Below, one piece after another: positions 33,674 to 46,114 of a stretch of DNA of 64,000 bases (position 1 is the stretch's first letter; each line of letters starts with the position of its first letter). The notes below the pieces were generated by a model, which was given only the letters and a program-made list of their open reading frames with translations, was not told the DNA's origin and ran no database searches. Made by a program: the position numbers and the translations under genes. This stretch comes from Esteya vermicola. Its lineage: Eukaryota > Ascomycota > Sordariomycetes > Ophiostomatales > Ophiostomataceae. The DNA is taken from the NCBI GenBank assembly GCA_002778215.1, contig PCDM01000001.1:4973001-5037000 (forward strand). Reading direction: 5' to 3'.

Positions 33674-36600
33674 GGGGGAGGGGGGGGACCCTGAAGAGCT
33701 GAAGAAGAAGTCGGAAGCAGAGTATCCACTCTGCCATGAGACGCGAAGAGCAGGAATCGCAGGAAGCGCAGGAAGCGCAGGAATAGCAAAAGGCTGTAAA
33801 TAGCAGCACTGCTCCAACCTGAAGCCGCTGCGACCTCGTGTCCTCATGTCCTCATGTCCTGTTGTCCTCTGCCTCAATGTGACATCATGCAAGCGAACAG
33901 GTTTTTCCAAACCCCGCTGCTTCCATCAAAGGCAGATGGAACGGTGGAAGGAGGGGCAGACAGGGACGACGAACGAGTACGTATAGGGTATACGAGTATG
34001 TCTTGTCCGCGTGACTACAATGACAACGTCATGTTCTTGGCAAGCTGGAATGTACGAGAGAGGACGGTGTATGAGCACTGCGTAACGAGGGAGCACGGGC
34101 ATTGTGGTCCATGCGCAGAATGTGCTCGCCCTCGAACCATTTTTTATGAAACAAAGGCTCTAGAGGTCAGAGATGGAGGAGTATCCTGCTTACTCGTTAC
34201 CTGCTTACGCAGTACTGCTTACCCCAAGCGGCCATTAGCGGTCTACACAATCTCGATATGTCATATTTGCATCGGTGATTCTCGGTTGTGATAAGTGGAC
34301 AGGGGGGAGCGCGCGTGATGAAAAAAAGTCGTACTATTTGAACGAGTACTCCATACGTATAAGGAGTACGAGCAGGTACGAGTATAGATATAAAATCACA
34401 GAGCCGACTTCAAGGGACGCGCTATCCAAATACAGCAACTGTGGCTTCACCGCAATTCAGGAGGTGGCAAAATGCAAAATGATTTTTCACGTACTCGTAG
34501 ACGTCATGGGATTACCGAGTGACTGGAACGTTGTAGCAAAGAGATCGTTGATAATTAGTATTTTTTTGGAAAAAAAAAAACTGAAATAATGATTCCATGT
34601 GAGGTCTGTGAGCAAAGTAACCGTTTTAGTAACTGCACCAAGCTCCGTTTTGACTGCCGCTTGTCCGAAAACGGTATGAAGAAACGGACAAAGCATAAAA
34701 AGAAAGAGTGAAAGAGGTCAGAGTGGTGAGAGACGGAAGAGAGAGAGAGGGAAGAGAAGAGAAAAGAGAAACATACCCCTGACATATTGTGGATCCCTCC
34801 TTTTTCTGAGACTGAGACAACACATTCAACCCACCAAACTAAAAACTGACAGACCGTTTAGGCAGTACGGGGATACATTTCCACGTGGGAATGGCTCGCC
34901 TACTAAAGCGACCTAGTGTCCTTTTTTCAGGGCTCTAAGCTCTCGCTTGCCTATTTTTTTTAATTACGGTCCAAGACGATCGAAAAATGAGCAAGGACGA
35001 GTGAAAAAGAGGAAAAATGTCATCTTGCGTCCTGAAGTTTTTTTAGTCGCTCCTGTATCGCAGAGAGAGAGAGAGAGAGGTATTAACATGCGTATTATTG
35101 GCTGAGAAAAATTTTCTCGAGCAATTTCTCACGAGCCATATTGTGCATATTATAGTAGAGCCTCATACGGAGTAAAGCACAACAAAAGTACTTCTTCTCT
35201 TTCTCGTCGGACTTGACCGGAGCTGAGATGGGGTAATCGTTTCCTGGTCTAGCGACCACGAGGACGAATACGAGTACGAAGGCTGTGCAGTACACAGTAT
35301 ACGCATGGGCTCGTACAAGTGCCTGCATCCGCAAGTTTCCGGTCTATGGAGTACTATTACAGGTACGAGTACTCCGTACATTCGCTTGGGGACAAGAAGG
35401 CAGCTGCAACCACTCAGCTGAGGGCCAGTTCATCAGCATTCAGTTCATCCCTTGTGCAGCTCGCCCAGATTCGGACACTATCCACCTCGGAAATGACATG
35501 TCGAATGAGAGGCAAGAAAAAAGAAAGCAAGGAAAGCAAGGAAAGGAAGGAAAGCAAGGGGAAAAAAAAGCAAAAAGCAAATTTGCCTGTCTTGCTTTGT
35601 CTCTCCTGCAGGTAATCGTGCATACATGTTTCTCACATGCACAGACAGTGAGTCTTTTATTGGGGCTGATTACTAAAAGAGTAGTTGTGAAAATTGTGTA
35701 TGCGCAGTGACTCTAGAGGAACTTTGCACTTGTCTCGGTAGTTATGCAAATAGTAGTTCACCGTCCATGCACGCGGTAGTTGACAACACATCCATGTGAG
35801 CCGTAAAAAAAAATTTTAAGATTAAATGAAAATTTTCGTTTAAATAACGGTGTAATTAGCGGTCAGGGTGTAATAATACTCATCCGTACGGAGTACTATA
35901 TACGGTTTTTACATGCAAGGTACGGAGTAGTAACTCCTACACCGCACTCTATACGTACGGAGTAAAGCACGGTCAAGAGGCATAAGGAAAAAAGATGGAA
36001 AAGTGCCAGAGTGTGGAGCGACTGGCACTACTCCGTATATACGTCAAGCTGAAATGAGGGAATAAAAAAAGAATATCGAGTAAGCAAGGCTCACGACAAA
36101 ACTAGACTTGTACTTAAACGGATAAAAAAACATGAAAAGACCCCCCAAAAAAGACCATAAAGACACATCCAGGAATAGCTGCATTGGCTGCATTGGCGCT
36201 CCGTTCCATCAGCGTTTTCTCCTTCCTTATTCTCTTTATTCCTCTTCTCTGACGCGTCCATCGGCCTTTCGGTCTCGCGCTCAACCAACATGAAAGAAAC
36301 GGAAATGCGATCGTCGCCTCGGCTCGCACCAGGGAGGATCAGCGTCCGAGCGCAGGGCGTATCGCTAGTCATTGATCTTGCCATGCCACTACGAGTATGT
36401 ACGAGTGCTGCACGGAGTATATGCACGAATATTGTGCAATTGTGAAACTCATTTCCCCGGTTTTGGGCGCAACTTCTTTCTCCATCTGGCGCAGTGCCTG
36501 GGCAGCCGAGACAACGATGCGCCGGACGGGCTTGTGCGGATGATACTCGAGCTACTGTGAGTATTACTGCGTATGAGTACGGAGTAGGTACGAGTAAGCT

Positions 36601-37252
36601 CTGATCCAAGCTCACATGGCTCTTCTCTCAAAGCAGTAGCCATGGATCGTCCAGAGCTCGCGCGCGCTTCTGTGATCGCCATAGACCCACTGCATTGATC
36701 AGAGACATTTTCTTTCTTCTCATCACCCCTCTCCAAGAGGGATCACGATCTGATCAGGAAGTGTACGGATCGAGGTAGACATCTTTCGAGGGGGAAGCTT
36801 GGACGCAGAGAAACGGGGTGGGCTCAGAATGATTACTATCCTCTGTGAGAGCTCCGTTCCGTTCATGCTTGTGGTGCATAATGAACTATGAGTACGATGG
36901 CATAAATGTTGAATGAACTGTGAAATCATGAAGAGATCGAGAACAAGACGCTCAAGCTCCAGTGGATACGGAGTACTGTGTCTAAAAAAGAAGCCTGTCT
37001 GCAATAGTGCAGTTACCCCGTATGCGTGTCAATATGATGACTCATCATGTAGATGGCAGGCAAATTCATAGGAGTGGATCCATCGGTTGACACGGATTTG
37101 TCCGCCTACTCCGTACTCTGGGCGTCGCCGAGCTCAGCAGGAATGCGCAAACGGTTTCGTCTCCACAGAGAGTTTCAACTACGGAGAATGGAGTAATGGA
37201 GTACGGAGTACTGAGGATTTGTGAATGCTCCTTCTGCGTACGGAGGAATATT

Positions 37253-37462
37253 TCACTGCCAGTACACAGTGGGGTGATCGCTTCCGAAAAGTGACATGTC
37301 TCTGCCAATCAGGTCTCTCAGAAATCCACCAATAAGCGCCCGCAAAGTAGAAGAAGGCTTGCCTGTCTCATCGTTCAAAAGACCCTGGAAGATGCAAGAG
37401 CACGGCCGAGGCGGAGGAGGGGCGGGGTAGTAGTCGGCGCTTGCATCGGACCATGATGCCAT
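37253..37462 (-). other. possible short coding exon, unverified
   Basis: A 69-codon frame starting MASWSDASADYYPAPPPP. Its composition is more protein-like than its neighbours (mixed charge, no low-complexity run). It has no recognised domain and no clear introns. It could be an exon of a small gene or a chance frame. Confidence 0.2.
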
Positions 37463-39282
37463 TTTGGACAGTATGGCCTTTTGAGAGGCTCATGGATATC
37501 AGGTTTCCGCCAAGTCTCCAACTCTCATCCGAGAGTCCAGAGTCGAGAGTCCAGATGCATACTGCTGCGTAGACGTGGCACCGCAGCACCACAGACATTT
37601 GGAGCACCACTATACATGCCATTCTTCATGCACGGCTATCACGGGGCGCCATCTCCTACCCATATAGGCAAGAGCTTTTCCGTCAGACATCCGGCAGAGA
37701 CTAGACCGACTGCACATGAGACAGGTGGCCGACATCCTGCGCAACGTGCCCCGTCTCATCCAGGTCAGATGGCAGAGAGGAGGAGCGGACTTGCCCAGCC
37801 TGTCCACAAAAGGACCAGGAAAATGCAGGAAAGTGCAGGAAAAAGGCGCCATGTGTTGTTCATACATGAATATTGCTTTTGGTTATGCCGCCTACTGCAT
37901 CTTACAATGTGCATGTAGAGTATATGTACTTTACGAGTATTTATGAGTACTCTGTACGGAGTACGTTCGTTTACCTCTTGCATGGTAGTCCTCGAAAAAT
38001 ATGACCCCAAAAGGAAATAGTTGGTGCGTATGAACAGCGAATGAAAAGAGGCAGAGATGGATGCATGTCATATCTGCAGGTATCACACCCGCCCCTCCTT
38101 CGCCCTTTTTGCCTTTTGCCTTTATTTTTTTGCGCTGCATGCTGACATGCGCAAGGAAGCGTCGGCGGTATTGTCCAACCTGCATGAGACGCATCCCGTC
38201 TCCAAAAATACACCAGATAACTGTCTACACCCATCTTCTTATCTGGCAGCCCAAGCGATCTAGCCCTCTCCTGACAATTCTCTCTTCTTCTTCTTCCTCT
38301 CCTTTCTCCTCTCTCCTCTCTCCCCTTCTTCCCCTATTCCCTCCCTTGACTCCCTTGTCGCTCTCGTCCGTGCCGCTGCTCAGTCTCCCCACACACACAT
38401 TGTGCTTGTTTTCCGACGTGATCCACTTGCGGCGGTGCGGCTGTGCCAAATGGTGACCCGTGTAATCAGCTCAGAGTCAGAAGGAGAGACGTGCATGTAC
38501 AGAGAAACGGAACACTGGGAATCGTAGTCTGACGTGGCTAGGCATCTAAAAAAGGGACTTTACATAGTATGGAGTATACGACTCCATACTACTTTATTCT
38601 ACCACTGCCCAAGCCTTGTCGACGCAATAGTTGATGCACGTGTGTGCGTGTGATCGGGTCACTTTTCCTCTTCACACTTTTCCCCTTTTCCTCTTTCCTC
38701 TTTCTTCTTGGGTCGCGCATACTGCCTTTTCCTTTTCTGCGTGCACGGTTGATCGTACGAGAGGGGGAAAGACCACCCCTCGGGCGCCTAGAACCAGTAC
38801 TTTTACAGATACTCTTGAGTATGACTGCGTACTCATACAGTAGGGCTCGTACCATCTTGTCCGTACCGTACTCCATAGCGGCCGTTTGTTGTCTGAGGAG
38901 TTTTATTGCATTGCTGCCTCTTGTCGGTCCCAATGTCCGCCATTTCGGTTCTGTGTACTCCGTTGAATGTCAGACTACTTTATCCACTTGACACTCCGTC
39001 TTTTTTTCGTTACTCGTATTTCTCTCTTCTTTATTTTCTCTTTTTCTTTTTCATTCTAGAAAGTAACAGAGTATCTTCAGGCTCCCATGCTAAAATGCCA
39101 CGGGTAACAGTAGCAACAGTAGCACTCCGTACTCGTCCTGTGACTCACCCCCTTCCTGCGAGGACAACTCAACCCCCAAGACGGTGAGACCAGAAAACAA
39201 CCTGGCGGCTGACAGAGGGGGTTACATTGGGGCACTGGTTCACGGCCATCACCTTGTCCGAGGACCCAAATGAGCTCATCAC

Positions 39283-39350
39283 ACATTGCTAGCGCCTGCG
39301 TTCGAACCCTACCCGTGGATCTCTCCTCGTAGCTTTTAGGCTAGCAATGT
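39283..39350. repeat. 11-bp perfect inverted repeat around a 46-nt loop
   Basis: ACATTGCTAGC (39283-39293) and GCTAGCAATGT (39340-39350) are exact reverse complements. The loop contains GTTCGAAC, itself a palindrome and, on the minus strand, part of GGGTTCGAAC, reminiscent of a Pol III box B. The T-arm stem of a tRNA does not form, so it is not a tRNA as it stands. Confidence 0.85.
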
Positions 39351-40326
39351 TGTCCATGTGATCTTTTTTACGGTGAGCAAGACGAGTACATACACAGCAG
39401 TACGAGTACGAGTTTGTGTACGGAGTATGTACATAGTACTGCAGGCAGAAACGGACCAGAGAAAGACGGAAACCGGCAGGGAGTGCGCATCGCTTGCCAA
39501 CCCCCTCTTCTCATCACATTGGCGAGTGCGAGAGCGAGCACGTACTCGTACTCGTACGAGTGACCACCCGCCGTTTCCGATTCTCATCGGTGCCTGTACG
39601 AGAGTCGGTTGGAGGTGGGAGAGGCACGGATAGGTCGGCCATCCCCGGTTTTGTACTTGTACGAGTACAGAAGGAACGAGTTTCGGGACACGTACTCACA
39701 CGTATGATGCAGGCGAGATGAGTACTGTTCCTGTCGAGTGGTGCTCCTTTCAGCTTGTCCCTGCTCAGCTTCCTGCTGGACGACCCATTCCCAGAAATGG
39801 AAAGTTGTCGCCCTCGCCCTCTCCAATGCAACGCAAAAGAGGCAAAGAAGAAAAGAACAGAATACAATGTAACAAGAGCAGGGAAAGAAAGAAAGAAGAC
39901 AAAACGGCAGAGAAAGAATCTGAATTGTCAAGTCAGTCGGGTACCCCGTCTACCATGATACCATGCCACAAAATATGTACAAAAGTATACATAGTTTTGG
40001 AGTTGGCTCCGTTACCTACCACTTAGTGTACCGTTTAGTTTATACCTAACACGGCCGTTTTCTTTCATGGGGGACCAAGGCTGTGATATTACGGCGTACT
40101 TTTGTAGAGTCCTTTTTTCTTTCGTTTCTCTGCTCTTCTCATTTCGTTTCGTTTCCACCAGGCAGCCGAGAGTCACGACCGGTGTGCCCGCTAGAGTCGG
40201 GCGTGTGAAAAAGGCGACGGAGGATTATTAAAAAAAAAAGAAAAAAAAAAGGCGACGAGGATCACTCGACATTATCCGTCGTATCAACTTGTTCTTTGAA
40301 TACTATCTGGGAATTGGTCTGGGCAG

Positions 40327-40727
40327 ATGGACCCCTTGTCTTTCGGACCAGGCGGACCTGACGACAGCAGTCTTTTGTCTCTCTCTCTTCAAAAGCAAAA
40401 CCCGAAAAAAACAGGCAACAATTTTCATCCAAAAGGAGACATCAGTCTTGACAACTCTGGAGAACAGGGCTCCGTTCTCTCAACCCGTTTCTGCTCACCG
40501 CATGTCTCATCGGCGACTGAATGGGGCACTCATTAAACTCAATAAACTCGCAGGTCCACCGCAAGGTCCTTCCAGACGCTAGAAGGCCTACAGAAGCCCC
40601 TAAGAAGAATTTTCTGATGCCTGGGAAGATTGCCAGTGGGGCCATCACATGGCATGAATTGCAATCTATTTGCTTTACGAGCCCTGAACTGCACGCTGTA
40701 GGCTGTAGCTATAGCTGTACAGCGTAA
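40327..40727 (+). pseudogene. possible relic of a coding region
   Basis: Two overlapping frames in series look protein-like. A 69-codon frame starting MDPLSFGPGGPDDSSLL runs into a second frame (40521-40727) containing HRKVLPDARRPTEAPKKNF. They are shifted relative to each other, and there is no obvious GT-AG pair. The sequence lacks the low complexity of its surroundings. I recognise no family, so a decayed gene or chance are both possible. Confidence 0.22.
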
Positions 40728-42400
40728 TAGTGGGCTGTGCTCAGGGGAGTACTACTACGAGCATGCAGTACGAGAACTCGTACCGCGGCTTGTCAGCGTC
40801 GTATTCGCCTGAACGCGACCCTGCTCCCCTGATTTGCCTGGTGCCCTGACTGCGCTGATTGGCACTGTTGAGCCCTGAAATGCCTGAAATGCCAGACATG
40901 AGCCCTGAAAACCAGAGACCAGGAATCCCAGCAAGTTCCGGCAAATACTATGCAGGAAGCCCCAACAAGTGAGCAGCGCACAACCAAGTTCCCTGCACGA
41001 ATCTATAATTACCTGGGATCTTCTCCTTATAACGTGTTTTCGTCTCATTTCTCGCTCAGGCGACCAGACCATGCAACCATGTTGCCGAAATTGTGGATAA
41101 TAGACAGCATACGAGTCCGAAGAGAAACGATACGTACGAGTTTCCTGGGCGGTGAAGTGTGATGAGCGAGAAAACTTGGAACGACCCCAATTTGGTTTTG
41201 TTGAGGTGTCGCGTGTAGAGTAGAGAGACGGACGAGACAACAAACCCGGTCGTGATTTTGGCCCTGCAAGACGAAGCGAGAGAAAAACACAACCAAAAAA
41301 AATTAAAGGGAAATATGCCTCCGCAAAACACAAGTGGAAATGCCAGCAAAGCCGACCAGCGCATCAAGAGGCAAAATGCGCAGAAGCGGCAGGAGACCGC
41401 AAAAAAGGACCAGAGAGATCAAAAAAAGGAAACCCTCCGACTTGTGCCGAAAATAAAAAATATATGATACAAAAAAAACAAAAAGCAAAATGTCTTGATG
41501 CTCTTTGTGTCTCTGCGCCTCGCCGGCTCACTACGCGACTTCCTAATATAGAAACTCATTTACGCCAAAAATGCAGGTATAAAACACCGTAAAGAATGCT
41601 GGAAAATGAAGGAATACGATGTACTCCATACAAGAGGTGAGTACGAGTACGGAGTACGAGTGCCGTGAGAGAGGAATACGGAGCACCGTTATGACGTTCC
41701 GTTATGAGTGCAGTACTGCCAAACTGCGCCATCGTCTCGTGCTTGCGGTGAAGGCTGGCTACCCCTGTTCCCTGCAATTTGTACTACTATGTATGTACAG
41801 CGTTCACTGTACTCCGTATCTTTCCTGCTCCACAGCAGCCCCTGCCGAGCCCCTGTATGGCTGGGAGCGAGAGAGAGCGAGCGAGAAGGAGGGAAGGCAG
41901 GAGCAAAAAGCAAATAATGGTAGGAAAAAGAAAGCAAAAGCAGGAAAGAGCAAGGAAGCGAGCAGGTAGTGTAGTTTGTACTTTCCTGCTTCGCCCAGGA
42001 ATGACGGCGCTACTTTCTGCTTTCTGGTCTTGTGGCACAAGTTTGCCAGTCTTGGTCGGCTTTACCTGGTACTGCGTACTGCTACGAAGTGACTGGTACG
42101 GTGGTACCTCTGACCCGCCCTTCGCTGGCTCCGTCCATCATCTCGAAACGGCGATCTTGGGCTCTTTGGGGGGGGGGGGTGTATACTCGTAATTGTTACT
42201 TGGCTGCTTCGTGTACCTAGTGTACCTCCGTCACCCCTTGCTATTCGTAAGCCCCGACCTAATCGCTGGCCTTGCCCAGTTTTTTTTTTTTTAGTTTTAT
42301 TTCTATTTATCGATTTTTTAATCTATTATTTTTAATCTATCATTTTTAATCCTTCCTTCTTTTTTCTTTTTTATTTGTCTCTCTCGTTTAATCTTCTGTC

Positions 42401-42409
42401 CATATAAGT
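42401..42409 (+). promoter_or_regulatory. TATA-like element upstream of the candidate small gene
   Basis: CATATAAGT lies about 260 bp before the ATG at 42666 and is followed by a CT/CA-rich leader (ACTCACAGACACTCACAGACACTC). This arrangement is typical of an expressed fungal gene and supports the small-gene call. Confidence 0.4.
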
Positions 42410-42665
42410 CCACGGTGCTCGCCCCTTCTTTTCACCTCATCTTCCTGATCTGCTTGTCCATCTTTCAGACTCTCCTACTCACAGACACTCACAGACACTC
42501 AAACACTCCAACTGTCTCTCCGTCTTCACACTGCCTCTCTCCATCTCTACTCTCTACTACTCTTGCAAGCTCTGCTTCCAACTCTTCACTCTGAACACAT
42601 TTTGTCTGCCTGGCCTATTCTAGCCAGCCTCTCTTCCACAATCACATCCCACTCACATCGCCAAA

Positions 42666-43127
42666 ATGCAGATGCAACAGCGCCCCTCGCACTTCCCTCC
42701 GTGCCCTGGCCCACCGCCAAGTCGCCCGCTGCCTCCCCTGCCAAAACGTGGTTAGACTTTGCAATCAGCCAGCAGTCAGCCAGCAGGCCAGCCTACAAGC
42801 AAAGCCAACAGGCCAACCAGCCAACAGAACAGACCAACAAATCACATCGGGAACTGGCGAACCAGCCAATCAACCAACACCAAACTGCAGCTCTTCCAGC
42901 TCCCACCATCCTGGCACATCCAATGACGCTCTTACGAGAACACGCCCCGAGCTGGCTTTCTGCAGTGCGACCACACCGGCAAGGCCACACAGCTTCTGTC
43001 GGACCTCACCTCTCTCTTCCTAGCACGGCATGCACTGTCTAATTTTCAGTCCCCCGGTCTCGGCATCGCTGCCATCCTCTCTTTTCTCCGCGAGCTGGCT
43101 CAATGGGAAACAACCATCACCACTTGA
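42666..43127 (+). CDS. candidate small two-exon gene (86 residues)
   Basis: The ATG at 42666 is in an ideal fungal context (gccaaaatg) after a CT/CA-rich leader. Exon 1 (42666-42750) gives a Pro-rich start, MQMQQRPSHFPPCPGPPPSR, and would otherwise stop after 29 codons. A frame further on (to TGA 43125-43127) reads GFLQCDHTGKATQLLSDLTS and then FLARHALSNFQSPGLGIAAI, which looks like an authentic helical domain. Joining 42750 to 42952 (donor GTTAGA, acceptor ccccgag) restores a single frame and gives 86 residues. The acceptor is weak, and the 201-nt intron is repeat-rich (CAGCCAACAGG-like), so the exact junction is uncertain. The gene-like composition of the second exon is the main evidence. 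No family is recognised. Confidence 0.45.
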
Positions 43128-46114
43128 TCTTTTTTCGCTCTTCGCTTCCTTCATTTCGCGATTTCATTTCCCGTTCGCTTCGTCTTCTCGCCAGAACTGT
43201 ACAAACATTTAATCTCGATCCCTTACCATTACATCATTTACAACCAGCATTTTTACACTATCCTTTTATTATTGATCATTGATCTCTCACGCCCCCTTCC
43301 GATGTAGGGGAATTGCATCTTATGACGAACATTGGCGGCTATCATGGAGAAGGGACACGTTTTTAGAAAGGGGGTTAATTTCCACGCATGCTATTCTGTT
43401 TTCCTATTTTCTTTTCTGTTTCTGCTTTTTCTTCTTTCTGTTTATTGCGCTTGGCCCTGTGCCTCGCAGGGTGTACAACTAGTCTCAGTGCATGGGTTCG
43501 GGCGTCGGAAAGAATGTGTTTCTTAATTATCTTATTTGACTTTGCGAACATGGGCGCTGATACCCCTCCCCTAATTGAATTTTTTTTCTCTCGCGGGAAA
43601 AAACTCTGTTGCCTAGAAGATGCCTAGAATGTGCCGTGTTGCCTAGTATCTTGAGTCTTGAGATGACTCGACGTGTTTGATTAAACTGCAGTTTGGCCCT
43701 CCTGTCGTCCCATGGCGTCCCATGGATTTGCTGCCCGTCTTTGTGGTGCTATGAATGGGCTATGAATGGACCTGTTTTACGTCTTTACAAGAATGTTCGT
43801 CTCAGTTTTAGACAATGCATGATCTGCTCATTTGTTTCTTTTCATAGAAGCTTCTTCTCCACCTCATTGTTCCTCTGCTCCGACTCCTCACAATCTGACT
43901 CTGACTGGGACGGACTGTGACTGACTGTGACTGACTGGGACGGACTGTGACTGACTGTGACTGACTGTGACTGACTGTGACTGACTGTGAAGGACTCTGA
44001 CGGGCTCTCTGACGGACTCTCACGTCTCACTCATACATTGTAATATTCGTCTGCCGTCTGCCGTCTACTGTCTGCCGTCTACTCCGTACTGCCTCTACCG
44101 CTCCATGTCTCCTTATCGTAAGATACGCATCGTCTTACGTGCGACGGCAGCGTGCCACTCGTCAGACTGGTCCTCCGCCACGCTTACGAATAGACGTGGC
44201 AGTGCCGTCCGGGGTGTGAGGACGGGCGAGCGCGAATGGGAGGATGCAACGGTTCCTCTTGCACACTACTCGTACACTTGTTCATGGTGCTATGTATGAC
44301 CATATCTGCCGCTTGCGTCCTTTTTTTTCATGACCCGTTCCCCTGTAGATCTTGAGAGGTTTTCCGTACCTTTTTTTTTGGTTCCTTTCTATACAGTCTT
44401 GCGCGATTCTTTTCTTTTTTTTTCTCGCGCGTTCTCCCGCTCTCTCGCGCGCGTTCTTTTCTTCTTGCCTCTGCCAGAAAACAGGGGGGGAGGGGGGAGC
44501 GGGGGAGGATCTGCATCTGGCTTTGAGAAACATCAAGCAGGCGGGCAGATCACTCACGGCAGCACGGCAAGAAGCACGGCAAGCAGTGCGTTGCCAATAC
44601 TACGAGTACGAGTACTCGTACGCACCTTATAAGGTCTACTACCATCTCCACTCTGATAACATCTCAAAGTGACCAAAGAGTAGATATTTCCTTTTTTTCG
44701 TTCCGCATTAGCCGTTCACCCACGCAAACGGGGCCAAGAGATAGCAAGATACGGTGTCGCATCAGGTGGGCTGCCGCGGTCCTTTTTTTTTTACTTTTTT
44801 ATTTCTTTTTATTTCTTTTCTTTTTCTGGTATCGCTGCATCCATCGCCTCATCCCTTGCATCAGCCACTGTCTAATTGGCGATTTGACGTCCGCATTCGA
44901 TCATACTACTCGTATTACCACAGCCCAGTTCTTGTTCGTATGCAGCCGCTGTGACTCATGCCAGTGGTGAACTGTGTACGCAGTACGCACTCGTAGGCAA
45001 TGCTATGTACACGGCACGAAGCACAACATTCCTCCGTCCCACCTGCGGCCTACATTGGCGCCAACCACTGGGCATCATCGCGTCATAGCTCCTCCGTCTA
45101 CGGCGCACTTGTACACTTTGATTGGGCCAGAATACAAGAGGGAATTCTACAGGATAGACAAACAGACAATAAAACACAAAGGAGCATTACGAGGACGAGG
45201 ACGAGTACGTATGGTGCTCTGCTGATGACCGCACCATGGCCAATCCATGGGCAGCGATGCATCCGAGATGCCGAAGAAACACCATCTTGGCCCGAAGTGA
45301 CCCAGAAAGTATCACATGGTCACTGTCCTGACCGTGGTCTCTTGCCCTGATTCCTTGGTTGGGCACCGGCAGCGTCGGCAGTCTGGCCGAGAAAAAGAGC
45401 GAGCTTCCCTGGCTGTGCAGACGAGATGACACGGAGCCAACGTGGGACACGAACGAATAGATGACATGTCAATTGGACATTGTCATTTCTCTCTCTCTTT
45501 CTCGCTGTCTCCTCTCTCCTCTCTCTCCTCTCTCTCCTCACCCCTCTCCACCTCACCGCACTTCGCCCCTCCATACGTCTGCCGTTACAGAATTGTACTC
45601 ACAATTGCAGGAACGGGTCTCACCCAGGTCCCCCCATCTCAATGTAGCATTCGAAGCTCGTCCCCTCTTCCCTTCGCTTCCCCTCCCCACTCCCCCCCGT
45701 CCCCGTCCCTGTCTCCTCTTCCTTCTTCATGCCTGTCATGCTCGCAGACTTTGGCAGATTTGGTTGGCATCATATGACACGGGGGCAGATCTCCCCACTG
45801 TACGTGCGTGCATCAGAAAAAGCAAATAAAATTAAGAAAATCAAAAACACACAAGAATGCTGACGGAGTAGCGGGGGTGGTTCCCTCCTGGCCGTCTGAT
45901 CTCAAAGCCAGTTAGATTAGGAGGGGCTGGTCGCCGTGCCAAGCGTTTGAGCTTTATCTCTTATCGCTCTTATCGAATGGATTACATCAGTAGTCACGTG
46001 CTGATACGCCTTTTCTCCAGCGCGGTGAGGGGCGGGTCAAGAATTTCGCATCTCCACGTCGAGCGAGAAACAACAGAGACAGGCAGTCTAGAGACCGCTC
46101 AGCGTGCTCACCCC
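43128..46114. other. gene desert 3, right part
   Basis: About 3 kb without a supported gene. It holds a 10-bp tandem array (43901-43990), T-rich tracts (44360-44470, 44780-44830), TACGAGTAC words near 44600, and a CT-rich stretch (45480-45740). Unrelated short frames cover these tracts. Confidence 0.6.
43901..43990. repeat. 10-bp tandem array (CTGACTGTGA)
   Basis: Nine head-to-tail units. Most are CTGACTGTGA, alternating at the left end with CTGACTGGGA and CGGACTGTGA variants. On the minus strand it generates a Ser/Gln/Val repeat pseudo-protein. Confidence 0.9.

Larger units (their letters stand above)
33674..42665. other. gene desert 3, left part
   Basis: About 9 kb with no gene I can support. 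It is the part richest in TACTCCGTA/TACGGAGTA words (35165, 35370, 35885, 35922, 35953, 36030, 36578, 36968, 37109, 37200, 37953, 39419 and others) and TACGAGTAC words. Two weak coding-like traces are described separately (37253-37462 minus; 40327-40727). A GC-balanced segment with an 11-bp inverted repeat lies near 39150-39350. A small Lys/Gln-rich frame at 41313-41467 is probably chance. No tRNA, rRNA or transposon protein was recognised. Confidence 0.55.

Noticed and set aside
39283..39350. tRNA gene
   Set aside because: The GTTCGAAC word resembles box B, but no T-arm stem, anticodon arm or full acceptor stem forms.
42563..43042. 159-codon frame across the candidate small gene
   Set aside because: It starts inside the CT-rich leader and reads through the repeat-rich intron. 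The better domain is in a different frame.
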